Assembly (NCBI RefSeq): GCF_000812465.1
Contig: NZ_JWMA01000034.1
Span: forward strand, 81,124-145,123
Origin: Cupriavidus sp. IDO
GTDB taxonomy: Bacteria > Pseudomonadota > Gammaproteobacteria > Burkholderiales > Burkholderiaceae
Length of the DNA stretch: 64,000 nucleotides
Direction of reading: 5' to 3'
Shown here: piece by piece, positions 9,159-19,136 of the stretch
Numbering within the stretch: the stretch's first letter is position 1
Layout: each line of letters begins with the position of its first letter
Notes under the pieces: generated by a model
What the model saw: the letters and a program-made list of their open reading frames with translations, nothing else
What the model was told of the DNA's origin: nothing
Database searches by the model: none
Program-made: the position numbers and the translations under genes

Positions 9159-10472
9159 ATGCCCTCTCGCCTCAAGATTGCCAAGCCGCTGCACGCGGCG
9201 GTCAATGCCTCCGATGCAGCCGCCGACGCGGTGCCCGCCAGCAACGGGCGCCGCCGCGTGCTGGCCACCTTCGCCGGCGCCAGCGTGATGACGCTGGTCG
9301 ACCCGCTGGTGCGCGCCGGGGCATGGGCGGCGGGCTCGGATGCGCCGGAAAAGCCGGAGGTGCGCATCGGCTTCATTCCCCTCACGGACTGCGCCTCGGT
9401 GGTGATGGCCTCGACGCTCGGCTTCGACAAAAAGCACGGCATCAGGATCACGCCGACCAAGGAAGCCTCCTGGGCAGGCGTGCGCGACAAGCTGGTCAAC
9501 GGCGAGCTGGATGCGGCGCACGTGCTGTACGGCCTGATCTACGGCGTGCAGCTGGGCATCGGCGGCCCGAAGAAGGACATGGCCGTGCTGATGAGCCTGA
9601 ACCACAACGGCCAGGCCATCACGTTGTCGTCCAAGCTGGCCGAGAAGGGCGTCAAGGACGGCGCCAGCCTGAAGGCGTTGATGATGAAGGAAAAGCGCGA
9701 CTACACCTTCGCCCAGACCTTCCCCACCGGCACGCACGCCATGTGGCTCTACTACTGGCTGGCGGCCAACGGCATCAACCCGATGCAGGACGCCAAGGCC
9801 ATCACCGTGCCGCCGCCGCAGATGGTGGCTAATATGCGCGTGGGAAATATGGACGGCTTCTGCGTGGGCGAGCCGTGGGGCGCGCGCGCCATTGCCGACA
9901 AGATCGGCTTCACCGTGGAAACCACGCAGGCAATCTGGAAGGACCATCCCGAGAAGACGCTCGGCACCACCGCCGAGTTCGTGCAGAAGTACCCCAACAC
10001 CGCGCGCGCGATGGTGGCGGCCGTGCTGGAGGCATCGAAGTACATCGACGCCTCGGCCTCGAACCGCCGCAAGACGGCCGAGACGATTGCGGCCAAGTCC
10101 TACGTCAACACCGACATGGACATCATCCTGGACCGCATGCTGGGCCGCTACAACAATGGCCTGGGCAAGACCTGGGACGACCCCGATGCCATGAAGTTCT
10201 ACCAGGACGGCTCGGCCAATTTCCCGTTCCTGTCCGACGGCATGTGGTTCCTGACCCAGCACAAGCGCTGGGGCCTGCTGAAGGACCACCCGGACTATCT
10301 GGCGGTAGCGAAGCAGGTCAACCGCATCGACCTCTACAAGCAGGCCGCGGCCGCCGCGCAGGTGCCGCTTCCCAAGAGCGACTTCCGCAGCGCGAAGCTG
10401 CTCGACGGCGTGGTGTGGGATGCCACCAGGGATCCGAAGGCCTATGCCGACGGCTTCAAGATCAAGGTCTGA
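9159..10472 (+). CDS. nrtA: Nitrate ABC transporter substrate-binding protein (NrtA/CmpA family), Tat-exported
   Basis: Periplasmic nitrate/nitrite-binding component of 437 residues. An unusually long N-terminus carries a twin-arginine motif (RRR at 31-33) before a hydrophobic stretch, indicating Tat export. The mature part begins with VRIGFIPLTDCASVVMA, typical of the NrtA family. ATG at 9159 is preceded by CTGGAG, about 10 nt upstream. It is the first gene of nrtABC, behind a sigma-54/ANTAR-controlled leader. Bicarbonate or cyanate relatives exist, but the NasT-type regulator and leader favour nitrate. Confidence 0.9.
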   Translation: MPSRLKIAKPLHAAVNASDAAADAVPASNGRRRVLATFAGASVMTLVDPLVRAGAWAAGSDAPEKPEVRIGFIPLTDCASVVMASTLGFDKKHGIRITPTKEASWAGVRDKLVNGELDAAHVLYGLIYGVQLGIGGPKKDMAVLMSLNHNGQAITLSSKLAEKGVKDGASLKALMMKEKRDYTFAQTFPTGTHAMWLYYWLAANGINPMQDAKAITVPPPQMVANMRVGNMDGFCVGEPWGARAIADKIGFTVETTQAIWKDHPEKTLGTTAEFVQKYPNTARAMVAAVLEASKYIDASASNRRKTAETIAAKSYVNTDMDIILDRMLGRYNNGLGKTWDDPDAMKFYQDGSANFPFLSDGMWFLTQHKRWGLLKDHPDYLAVAKQVNRIDLYKQAAAAAQVPLPKSDFRSAKLLDGVVWDATRDPKAYADGFKIKV

Positions 10473-10534
10473 CGCCCCGCGCACCGACCGTGCCGAAATT
10501 TCGCAGCGCCCTGCCCCACCCATAGGAGCCAGAC

Positions 10535-11440
10535 GTGAATGCCATCGCCCAATCCACGCCAAAAGGCGCATCCCTTGCCACGCAGGCCGATCCTGACGCC
10601 AGCGAGCGCTCCCGGCGGCGCGAGCTGGAGATTGCCGCGCAGGCGCGCCGCACAGAGCGCCGCGAAGCCCTGGCCGCACTCGTGCTGAAGGCCGTACCGC
10701 CAGTCTTCGGCTTTGCACTGTTCGTGCTGGCCTGGCACGGCATCGCCACCATGATTCCGGCAATCCCCACGCCTGCTGCAACGTGGAACGCCGCCGTGCC
10801 GCTCTTTGCCGATCCGTTCTATCGCAACGGGCCGAACGACCAGGGCATCGGCTGGAACGTGCTGGCTTCGCTGGCGCGCGTGGCGGCAGGATTCGGGCTG
10901 GCGGCAGTGGTCGGCATTCCGGCCGGCTTCGTGATCGGGCGCTTTGCCTTCCTGAACGCGATGACGGCGCCGGTCATCAGCCTGCTGCGGCCGGTCTCGC
11001 CCCTGGCATGGCTGCCGATCGGACTGCTGCTGTTCAAGGCCGCCAACCCGGCCGCGATCTGGGCCATCTTCATCTGCTCGATCTGGCCGATGGTGATCAA
11101 CACCGCAGTAGGCGTCACGCGCGTGCCGCAGGATTACCTCAACGTGGCACGCGTGCTGGACCTGTCCGAGTGGAAGGTGTTCACGCGCGTGCTGTTTCCG
11201 GCCGTGCTGCCCTATATGCTGACCGGCGTGCGGCTGTCGATCGGCACGGCCTGGCTGGTCATCGTCGCCGCGGAAATGCTGACCGGGGGCACCGGCATCG
11301 GTTTCTGGCTGTGGGACGAATGGAACAACCTGAAGGTGGAGCACATCGTCATCGCGATCTTCGTGATCGGCATCATCGGGCTGGTGCTGGAGCACGCGCT
11401 GCTGGCGCTGGCCAGGCGCTTCAGCTACGGCAACAGCTGA
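10535..11440 (+). CDS. nrtB: Nitrate ABC transporter permease
   Basis: 301-residue inner-membrane permease. After a charged, Arg-rich cytoplasmic start of about 50 residues there are six predicted membrane segments. The LDLSEWKVFTRVLFPAVLPY region is the permease-ATPase contact loop. Downstream of nrtA (62 bp) and upstream of nrtC (32 bp), with a GGAGCC ribosome site before ATG 10535. It works with NrtA and NrtC to import nitrate. Confidence 0.92.
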   Translation: MNAIAQSTPKGASLATQADPDASERSRRRELEIAAQARRTERREALAALVLKAVPPVFGFALFVLAWHGIATMIPAIPTPAATWNAAVPLFADPFYRNGPNDQGIGWNVLASLARVAAGFGLAAVVGIPAGFVIGRFAFLNAMTAPVISLLRPVSPLAWLPIGLLLFKAANPAAIWAIFICSIWPMVINTAVGVTRVPQDYLNVARVLDLSEWKVFTRVLFPAVLPYMLTGVRLSIGTAWLVIVAAEMLTGGTGIGFWLWDEWNNLKVEHIVIAIFVIGIIGLVLEHALLALARRFSYGNS

Positions 11441-11472
11441 CGCACCGGCCGCAATCATCAGGGAGCAACGCC

Positions 11473-12276
11473 ATGAACAAGTTCGTCAGCATTGAAAACG
11501 TGGGCCAGACCTTCAAGACGCGCAAAGGGCCGTTCGTGGCCCTGCGCGATATCAACCTGAGCATTGCCGAAGGCGAGTTCATCACGCTGATCGGCCATTC
11601 GGGCTGCGGCAAGTCGACGCTGCTGAACCTGATCGCCGGACTGGCCACGCCCACCAGCGGCGCGCTGATCTGCGCCGGCCGCGAGATCGCCGGACCGGGG
11701 CCGGAGCGCGCGGTGGTGTTCCAGAACCACTCGCTGCTGCCGTGGATGACCTGCTTCGAGAATATCCACCTGGGCGTGGAGCGCGTGTTCGGCGCCACCG
11801 AAAGCAAGGCGCAACTGAAGGCGCGCACGCAGGAAACGCTGGCGCTGGTGGGGCTGACCCATGCCGAGAGCAAGTATCCGCACGAGATCTCCGGCGGCAT
11901 GAAGCAGCGCGTGGGTATTGCGCGCGCGCTGGCGATGGCGCCCAAGGTGCTGTTGATGGACGAGCCCTTCGGCGCGCTCGACGCTCTCACCCGCGCCCAC
12001 CTGCAGGACGAGCTGATCAAGATCGTGGCGCGCACCCGCAGTACCGTGGTGATGGTCACGCACGACGTGGACGAGGCCGTGCTGCTTGCCGACCGCATCG
12101 TGATGATGACCAACGGCCCGGCCGCCACTATTGGCGAGATCCTCGGCGTGGACCTGCCGCGCCCGCGCGACCGCATCGCACTGGCCGACGACAAGACCTG
12201 GCACGCCTGCCGCACGGCGGTGCTGGACTTCCTCTACCGCAAGCAGCGCAACCCGGCCTTGCAGGAAGCCGCGTGA
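11473..12276 (+). CDS. nrtC: Nitrate ABC transporter ATP-binding protein
   Basis: 267-residue ABC ATPase. Walker A is GHSGCGKST, the signature is SGGMKQR, Walker B is VLLMDEP, and the switch His is in VTHDVDEA. It is the short form without the C-terminal NrtA-like regulatory domain found in cyanobacterial NrtC, i.e. NasD/NrtD size. ATG 11473 has GGGAG 8-9 nt upstream. Last gene of the transporter set; ybiB follows after 65 bp. Confidence 0.92.
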   Translation: MNKFVSIENVGQTFKTRKGPFVALRDINLSIAEGEFITLIGHSGCGKSTLLNLIAGLATPTSGALICAGREIAGPGPERAVVFQNHSLLPWMTCFENIHLGVERVFGATESKAQLKARTQETLALVGLTHAESKYPHEISGGMKQRVGIARALAMAPKVLLMDEPFGALDALTRAHLQDELIKIVARTRSTVVMVTHDVDEAVLLADRIVMMTNGPAATIGEILGVDLPRPRDRIALADDKTWHACRTAVLDFLYRKQRNPALQEAA

Positions 12277-12341
12277 GCGCCGCGCCGGTCGCGCGCGGGT
12301 AGGCATGCCGAAGATGGGCGGAGCCGACGTGCTCCGCTATC

Positions 12342-13376
12342 ATGAATCCAGACCAAAACCATCCCACGCCGTCGCCCATGACTACGCCTACCGTCACTCC
12401 CTTCCCCGCCGCCCGCTTCATCAAGGAAATCGGCCGCGGTGTCAACGGCGCGCGCGCCCTGCAGCGCGAGGACGCACACGCGCTGTTCGACGCCATGCTG
12501 GCCGGCCGCGTCTCCGACCTGGAACTGGGCGCGGTGCTGATGGCCTACCGCATCAAGGGCGAGGCCCCGCACGAACTGGCCGGCATGCTCGAAGCCGCGC
12601 ACGCGCACTGCCAGCCGCTGGCCGCGCCGCCCGATCGCCAGGTGGTGGTGATCCCGAGCTACAACGGCGCCCGCAAGCAGCCCAACCTCGTGCCGCTGCT
12701 GGCCCTGCTGCTGGCGCGCGAGGAGATCCCGGTGCTGGTGCATGGCTCGCGCCTCTTCAATGGCCGCGTGACGAGCCTGACGCTGTTCGAGGCGCTGGGT
12801 ATCCCGCTGTGCACCTCGACCGCAGAGGCCGAATCGCAGCTGCACAACGGCAATGGCGACCATGGCCCGCTGGCCGTGCTGCCGGTGGACGTGCTGTCGC
12901 CGGGGCTGTCGCAGTTGCTGGAGCGGCGCAACGTCATCGGCCTGCGCAATTCGTCCCATACCGTCGCCAAGATGCTCCAGCCGGTGGGCGAGCATTCCCC
13001 GGCCGAAGCCCTGCGCCTGTACAGCTACACCCATCCGGAGTACCGGGAAACCCTCACCGACTATTTCTCGAACGAGCCTGCCAACGTTTTGCTTGCACGC
13101 GGCACCGAGGGCGAAGTGGTGGCGGATGCGCGGCGCGCCAGCCGCATCGACTGGCTGCACGACGGCCACCAGCAGACGCTGGTGGATCCGACCGCCGGTT
13201 CGCTTGGGGAAGTGCCGGAATTGCCGCAAGGCAGCGACGTCGACCAGACCGTCGCCTGGATCCGTCGCGTGCTGGATGGCGAGGTGCCGGTGCCCAGCCC
13301 GATCGCCACCCAGGTGCGAGCCATCCAGGAATGCCTGCGCCAGGGCACGCGCGTGGCCTGGGCCAGCCCGCTCTGA
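12342..13376 (+). CDS. ybiB: DNA-binding protein YbiB, TrpD2 family
   Basis: 344-residue relative of anthranilate phosphoribosyltransferase. TrpD2/YbiB proteins keep the TrpD fold (N-terminal helices EIGRGVNGARALQREDAHALFDAML; glycine-rich and GLRNSSHTVAKM segments) but bind nucleic acid rather than making phosphoribosyl-anthranilate. An alternative start at 12378 would remove 12 unconserved residues. It follows nrtC on the same strand, so it may be expressed with the nitrate transporter, though its role there is unknown. Confidence 0.88.
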   Translation: MNPDQNHPTPSPMTTPTVTPFPAARFIKEIGRGVNGARALQREDAHALFDAMLAGRVSDLELGAVLMAYRIKGEAPHELAGMLEAAHAHCQPLAAPPDRQVVVIPSYNGARKQPNLVPLLALLLAREEIPVLVHGSRLFNGRVTSLTLFEALGIPLCTSTAEAESQLHNGNGDHGPLAVLPVDVLSPGLSQLLERRNVIGLRNSSHTVAKMLQPVGEHSPAEALRLYSYTHPEYRETLTDYFSNEPANVLLARGTEGEVVADARRASRIDWLHDGHQQTLVDPTAGSLGEVPELPQGSDVDQTVAWIRRVLDGEVPVPSPIATQVRAIQECLRQGTRVAWASPL

Positions 13377-13390
13377 GCGGGCGGATAACG

Positions 13391-14266
13391 TCAGGCCTTG
13401 CGCGGAGGCAGCGGGATGCGCTCGGTTTCGCCCGGCACGTGCGGGAACTGGTCGTCTTCCCAGCGCCTGGCCGCGGCATCGATGGCTTCCTTGCTGCTCG
13501 CGACGAAATTCCAGTAGATAAAGCGCCTTCCGTCGGTCGGATCGCCGCCAAGCAGCATCACGCGCGAGGGCGCCATGGCCGACAGCGTCACCGTCTCGCC
13601 CGGCGTCAGCACGACCAGGTGCTCGGCCGGCAACGCTTCGCCGTCCAGCGCCACGCTCCCGTCCACCGGGTAGATGCCGCGCTGCGCATGTTCAGGCGGA
13701 ATCACCAGGCTGGCGCCGGCATCCATCTCGATCGCCACGTACAGGGTGCGGCTGAACACCTTCACCGGCGCGGTCTTGCCGAAGGCATCGCCGGCAATCA
13801 CGGTCATCCGCACGCCTGGCTGCTCGATCTTGGGCAGCGTGGCGCCCGGATGGTGGTGGAAGGACGGCGCTTCGTCCTCGTGCGCCTTGGGCAGCGCCAC
13901 CCAGGTCTGGATGCCGTGCAGGCGCGCACCGGCCTCGCGTACCGTGTCCGGCGAGCGCTCGGAGTGCACGATGCCGTTCCCCGCCGTCATCCAGTTGACG
14001 TCGCCGGGCCGGATCACCTGCTCGCTGCCCAGGCTGTCCCTGTGCACGATCTCGCCCTCGAACAGATAGGTCACCGTCGCCAGCCCGATATGGGGATGCG
14101 GACGCACATCCGCGCCCTGGCCAGGCGGCAGCGCCACCGGACCCATATGATCGAAGAAGATGAACGGGCCGACGGTCTGGGTGGCGGCCGCGGGCAGCAG
14201 GCGGCGCACGGTGAAATCGCCCAGGTCCCGCACGTGGGGCTTGAGCAAGTGTTCGATGGCAGACAT
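13391..14266 (-). CDS. Pirin-family cupin protein
   Basis: 291-residue bicupin. The N-terminal cupin metal ligands are visible as RPHPHIG and NGIVHSE, the four-ligand set of iron-binding pirins and quercetinase-like YhhW. ATG 14266 has GGAGGACCT directly upstream and is chosen over a longer frame starting at 14314. It converges with ybiB and diverges from rpoH. The physiological substrate is unknown; redox sensing or quercetin dioxygenase activity is reported for relatives. Confidence 0.9.
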   Translation of the reverse strand: MSAIEHLLKPHVRDLGDFTVRRLLPAAATQTVGPFIFFDHMGPVALPPGQGADVRPHPHIGLATVTYLFEGEIVHRDSLGSEQVIRPGDVNWMTAGNGIVHSERSPDTVREAGARLHGIQTWVALPKAHEDEAPSFHHHPGATLPKIEQPGVRMTVIAGDAFGKTAPVKVFSRTLYVAIEMDAGASLVIPPEHAQRGIYPVDGSVALDGEALPAEHLVVLTPGETVTLSAMAPSRVMLLGGDPTDGRRFIYWNFVASSKEAIDAAARRWEDDQFPHVPGETERIPLPPRKA

Positions 14267-14480
14267 AGGTCCTCCGGTTTGTGGGGGATGCTGGCATGGT
14301 GCCGCAGCCGGCACCGCAGTTTCGAGTGTAGCGGCTGGCGCAACAGATCATCCCATGCGGATATAGAACCGTAACAGTTCCGGACGCTCTAACTCCAGTA
14401 TGTCCGGCTACCGGTGTGCGGTAACCGGCGCCCCGTCGATGTAACACTATTTGATTCGCAACATCGATTGCCTGGAACTA

Positions 14481-14531
14481 TTGACGCCATAAGGACTCCA
14501 ACTTAGCACTCACCCGGCTTGAGTGCTAATA
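14481..14531 (+). promoter_or_regulatory. Candidate rpoH promoter elements overlapping CIRCE
   Basis: Two overlapping sigma-70-like pairs can be read: TTGACG-N17-TAGCAC (14481-14509) and TTAGCA-N17-TAATAT (14503-14531). Either would be covered by a protein bound at the CIRCE. The rest of the 346-bp gap between the pirin and rpoH shows nothing else recognisable. Confidence 0.5.
14503..14529 (+). promoter_or_regulatory. CIRCE operator (HrcA site) upstream of rpoH
   Basis: Perfect TTAGCACTC-N9-GAGTGCTAA inverted repeat, the consensus for the heat-shock repressor HrcA. It lies 84 bp before the rpoH start. Confidence 0.93.
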
Positions 14532-14612
14532 TGTGTTGCAATGCCGTGCCGATCCTTACCGGGGAGACGGCGCGCCGGCAACCGAACCGCCGGATGCGAA
14601 AGGAGCTATTGA

Positions 14613-15542
<930 letters not shown>

Positions 15543-15562
15543 TCGCAGCTCGGCGCCATGTA

Positions 15563-15592
15563 AAAAGGCCGGTCCACTGGACCGGCCTTTTG
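15563..15592. terminator. Intrinsic terminator between rpoH and sco1
   Basis: AAAAGGCCGGTCC/GGACCGGCCTTTT stem with a short loop and T-run, 20 bp after the rpoH stop. It is symmetric enough to serve both convergent genes. Confidence 0.88.
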
Positions 15593-15612
15593 CATTCCGG
15601 AGCGCCGGAACC

Positions 15613-16233
15613 TTACGACAGCAATTGCTTGATGTCGTGCGCGATCGGCTCCGGGCCCTGCCCGTGGCGGATGAACAGGCGCAGCTTGCCGTCGGTGTCG
15701 AACACGTAGCTGCCGGCCGAGTGGTCCATCGTGTAGTTGTTCGGCGAGGTGCCCGGCACCTTGGCGTAGAACACCTTGAAGTCCTTCGCCACTTTCTGCA
15801 GGGCGGCGTCATCGGCCGGACGCATGCCCAGGAAGCGCGGATCGAAAGCCGGCACATACTGCGCCAGCAGGGCCTGTGTGTCGCGCTCGGGGTCGATGGT
15901 GACGAACAGCACCTGCACCTTGTCGGCATCCGGGCCGAGCTGCTCCATCACGGCCTTCAGCTCGGCCATGGTGGTCGGGCAGACGTCAGGGCAATGGGTG
16001 TAGCCGAAGAACATCACCACCACCTTGCCCTTGAAGTCGGCCATGGTGCGGACCTTGCCGTTGTGGTCGGTCAGCGAGAAATCCTTGCCGAAATCCGCGC
16101 CGCCGGTGATGTCGACATTGCGGAACGACGCCTTCTGCTGTCCGCAGGCGGCCAGCATCAGCGCGAGCAGTGCCAGCAGGGAGAATCGGCGGAACGCGGC
16201 AAACAGGCCGGAGGAGTGACTGGGCTTGGGCAT
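15613..16233 (-). CDS. SCO1/SenC copper chaperone lipoprotein
   Basis: Helps assemble the CuA centre of cytochrome oxidase subunit II. The 206-residue protein starts with a lipoprotein signal (LALMLAACGQQ, lipobox Cys about residue 30). The thioredoxin fold has the copper motif CPDVC (CxxxC), preceded by FFGYTH, and a downstream HSAGS histidine. Last gene of the ctaA-ctaB side of the respiratory cluster. Confidence 0.93.
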   Translation of the reverse strand: MPKPSHSSGLFAAFRRFSLLALLALMLAACGQQKASFRNVDITGGADFGKDFSLTDHNGKVRTMADFKGKVVVMFFGYTHCPDVCPTTMAELKAVMEQLGPDADKVQVLFVTIDPERDTQALLAQYVPAFDPRFLGMRPADDAALQKVAKDFKVFYAKVPGTSPNNYTMDHSAGSYVFDTDGKLRLFIRHGQGPEPIAHDIKQLLS

Positions 16234-16357
16234 GCGGGAGCGGAATTCGGAGGCGTGAAGCCGGGGCGGACGGAGGACGACTGCACGCAGTATCGCCCAT
16301 TAGCCGCCTGGGTGCAGGACGCGCGACAAGATGTCGCAGGCCCTGCATCGCCGCAGG

Positions 16358-17293
16358 TCAGACCTGCGGCACGAACTTGAAGTAGTGGTCGACCAAAAGC
16401 GCTGCGAACAGCAGCGACAGGTACAGGATCGAGAAACGGAAGGTGCGTTGCGCCAGTTCGTCCGAGTAGTTGCGGTACATCTTCCATGCATACGCCAGGA
16501 AGGCGGCGCCGAGCACCAGCGCCGCGGCCAGATAGATGTAGCCGCTCATGCCGTAGACAAACGGCAGCAGCGTCGCCGCGATCATGATCAGCGTGTACAG
16601 CAGGATGTGCAGCAGCGTGTAGCGCTCGCCGTGGGTCACGGGCAGCATCGGCAGCCCGGACTTCGCATAGTCCGCGCGGCGGTACAGGGCCAGCGCCCAG
16701 AAGTGCGGCGGCGTCCAGGTGAAGATGATCAGCACGAGGAACCAGGCTTCGGCCGGCACGTCGCCGGCCACGGCAGCCCAGCCCAGTGCGGGCGGCATGG
16801 CGCCCGACAGGCCACCAATCACGATGTTCTGCGGCGTCGCGGGCTTGAGCAGGATGGTGTAGACGACGGCGTAGCCAAGGAAGGTGGCGAAGGTCAGCCA
16901 CATCGTCAGGTCATTGGCGAACACATGCAGCAGCCACATGCCGGCGCCACCGAGGATGGCGGAAAACACCAGCGTCTGCGGGGTGGTGATCTCGCCGGTG
17001 GCGGACGGGCGCCAGGCGGTGCGGCGCATCAGCGCGTCGATCTTCTGCTCGACCAGGCAATTGATGGCGAACGCGGCGCCCGCCAGCAGCCAGATGCCGG
17101 CCGCGCCACCGATCAGCACGCGCCACGGCACCATGCCCGGCGTGGCCAGGAACATGCCGATGATGGCGCAGAACACCGCCAGCTGCGTCACGCGCGGCTT
17201 GGTCAGGGCGGCATATTGCCGGGCCAGGTGCCGTAACCGGCCCACGGAATGGGATTGTGTAGCAGTAACCACGGGAGGGGTTTTGTCTTTCAT
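16358..17293 (-). CDS. ctaB: Protoheme IX farnesyltransferase (heme O synthase)
   Basis: 311-residue UbiA-family membrane enzyme that adds a farnesyl group to heme B. The aspartate-rich prenyl-binding segment appears as [15 protein letters not shown], and the heme-synthase motif as [17 protein letters not shown]. About eight or nine membrane segments. Its ATG overlaps the ctaA stop (ATGA), so heme O and heme A synthesis are translationally coupled. Confidence 0.96.
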   Translation of the reverse strand: MKDKTPPVVTATQSHSVGRLRHLARQYAALTKPRVTQLAVFCAIIGMFLATPGMVPWRVLIGGAAGIWLLAGAAFAINCLVEQKIDALMRRTAWRPSATGEITTPQTLVFSAILGGAGMWLLHVFANDLTMWLTFATFLGYAVVYTILLKPATPQNIVIGGLSGAMPPALGWAAVAGDVPAEAWFLVLIIFTWTPPHFWALALYRRADYAKSGLPMLPVTHGERYTLLHILLYTLIMIAATLLPFVYGMSGYIYLAAALVLGAAFLAYAWKMYRNYSDELAQRTFRFSILYLSLLFAALLVDHYFKFVPQV

Positions 17294-18393
17294 GTGGCGC
17301 GAGCGGCAGTCGGCACCTCGGAGGCGGCGCCGGCGGGTCGGGTCGCGAGCCCTATATTGTAGTTGAGGCGGACCAGCAGCAGCAGGAGCACCGCCGCGCC
17401 CCCGTTGTGGGCCACGGCAGCTACCAGCGGCCAGTCAAACACGATGTTGGACATCCCGGTCGCGAGCTGCAGCGCCAGCGCCGCCAGCAGCCAGCCGGAA
17501 GCACGGTCCAGCCCGTCGAAACGGCGCGCGCGCAGGCCGAACCAGGCCAGGTAGGCCAGCACCACGAAGGCGAAGCCGCGGTGCACCCAGTGGATCGCCA
17601 CCAGCGCCGCGTGCGGGATGTAGTCGCCAGCGGCCGTCATGCCAAGCTGGCGCCAGAACGTGAAGCCGTGGACGAAGTCCATCTCCGGCACTAGTTGCCC
17701 GTTGCACAGCGGGAAGTCGGTGCAGGCCAGCACTGCATAGTTGGTGCTCACCCAGCCGCCCAGGAAGATCTGGACCACCAGCAGCAGCAGCGCCGCCCGC
17801 GCGGGCCAGCGCAGGCCGCCTGCCTGAGGCGCCACCGGATGCGGCGGATCGTTGCGCGAGCCCAGCCAGATCAGCGACGCCAGCAGGGCCATGCCGAGCA
17901 TCAGGTGTGTCACCACGATGATCGGCTGCAGCTTCATCGTCACCGTAAAGGCGCCGAATGCGCCCTGCACGCACACCAGCAGCAGCACACCGGTGGCGAA
18001 CCACGGCGACTGCTTCAGTTCGCGGCGCTTGACCCACGCCAGTACCATCAGCGTGATGATCAGCACCCCGACCGCCATCGCGAAGTAGCGGTGGACCATC
18101 TCGATCCAGGCCTTGGCCAGCGTTACCGGGCCGCTGGGCATTGCCGTTTCGGCGGCCCAGATCGGCTCCATCGCGGTATGCGGATTGGAATGGCCATAGC
18201 AGCCGGGCCAGTCGGGGCAGCCAAGCCCAGAATCGGTCAGCCGTGTGAAGCTGCCGAACATGATCAGGTCCAGCGTCAGGAACGCGGTGATCCAGACCAG
18301 CTTGCGGTACTTGTTGCGATCGCCCTTCACCAGCACGTAGGAGAGCGGGAACAGCGCGATCAGGATGCCGATGATGGCGAGTTGAAGCAGCAT
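17290..18393 (-). CDS. ctaA: Heme A synthase
   Basis: 367-residue COX15/CtaA protein that oxidises the heme O methyl group to formyl for cytochrome aa3. Eight predicted membrane helices. Heme-ligating histidines sit in motifs such as [28 protein letters not shown] and VAHNGGA. The longer type with a four-helix duplication is usual in proteobacteria. It starts 16 nt after the SCO-like gene, overlaps ctaB by 4 nt and belongs to one operon with them. Confidence 0.95.
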   Translation of the reverse strand: MLLQLAIIGILIALFPLSYVLVKGDRNKYRKLVWITAFLTLDLIMFGSFTRLTDSGLGCPDWPGCYGHSNPHTAMEPIWAAETAMPSGPVTLAKAWIEMVHRYFAMAVGVLIITLMVLAWVKRRELKQSPWFATGVLLLVCVQGAFGAFTVTMKLQPIIVVTHLMLGMALLASLIWLGSRNDPPHPVAPQAGGLRWPARAALLLLVVQIFLGGWVSTNYAVLACTDFPLCNGQLVPEMDFVHGFTFWRQLGMTAAGDYIPHAALVAIHWVHRGFAFVVLAYLAWFGLRARRFDGLDRASGWLLAALALQLATGMSNIVFDWPLVAAVAHNGGAAVLLLLLVRLNYNIGLATRPAGAASEVPTAARAT

Positions 18394-18409
18394 GCCAGTG
18401 GACCCCGTG

Positions 18410-19066
18410 TCAGCCGATGCGCGAAACCTTGAGCAGCTTCTTCAGGTCGCCGCTCATCTTCTTCGGATCGGGGTCTTTCGGAAAACGCATCATGAGGTTG
18501 CCCAGCGGGTCGACCATGAAGATGGTGTCCTCGGCGCGCCCGCCCTTCTCCGCCGGCAACCACTGCTGCGCGATCCTGCGGTCGATGCGCAGGAAGCGCA
18601 CGCCGGCATAGGGCTCGTTGTAGGCCGCGGTCAGGCGCTCATCGATGGCGCCGTCGTCGGTAATCAGCCATACCGGCACGATGCGCTCGCGGTCCTGTCC
18701 CTGCCCGGCCCGGATCTGGCGGATGGTGAACAGCTTCTTTGCGCAGGCCTCGTCGCAGGCGGCCGGGTCGGTCGTCACCAGCAGCCACTTGCCGCGCAGG
18801 CTCTCCAGCGGCACGGCCTCGCCCCGCTCATTGGTCACGCGCACCGGCGGCATCGGGCGCTGCGGATCGATCAGCGCGCCATAGTTGGTGGCACCGCCGA
18901 CAGGCTTGAACACATAGAAGGTCAGGTACGAGGCGATCACCGGCGAGGCGCAGACCAGCAACAGCAGCAGCATCTGGAGGCGGCCGCGGCGCGTGCGCGC
19001 GTCAATGCGGGAGTCCGGCGGCGATGCCGTGGCGGCCGGGGCCGGAGCGGAGTCTTGCTGTGGCAT
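18410..19066 (-). CDS. Membrane-anchored SCO-like protein of the cytochrome oxidase cluster
   Basis: 218 residues with one N-terminal membrane helix (LQMLLLLLVCASPVIASYL) and a thioredoxin-like periplasmic domain. The motif TTDPAACDEACAKK holds a CxxxC pair like SCO proteins, though overall similarity to SCO1 is low. Homologues are normally annotated as conserved proteins in cox clusters. Start 19066 is chosen over 19171, giving a short tail before the helix, but its ribosome site is weak. Located between surf1 and ctaA, so a role in copper or heme insertion is inferred. Confidence 0.82.
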   Translation of the reverse strand: MPQQDSAPAPAATASPPDSRIDARTRRGRLQMLLLLLVCASPVIASYLTFYVFKPVGGATNYGALIDPQRPMPPVRVTNERGEAVPLESLRGKWLLVTTDPAACDEACAKKLFTIRQIRAGQGQDRERIVPVWLITDDGAIDERLTAAYNEPYAGVRFLRIDRRIAQQWLPAEKGGRAEDTIFMVDPLGNLMMRFPKDPDPKKMSGDLKKLLKVSRIG

Positions 19067-19136
19067 GGGTACGTCTGTGTTCCGTTTGTCCGAGTCCGCG
19101 CGCGCCCGCGGGCGCACGCGCATGTATCCAAGTGTC

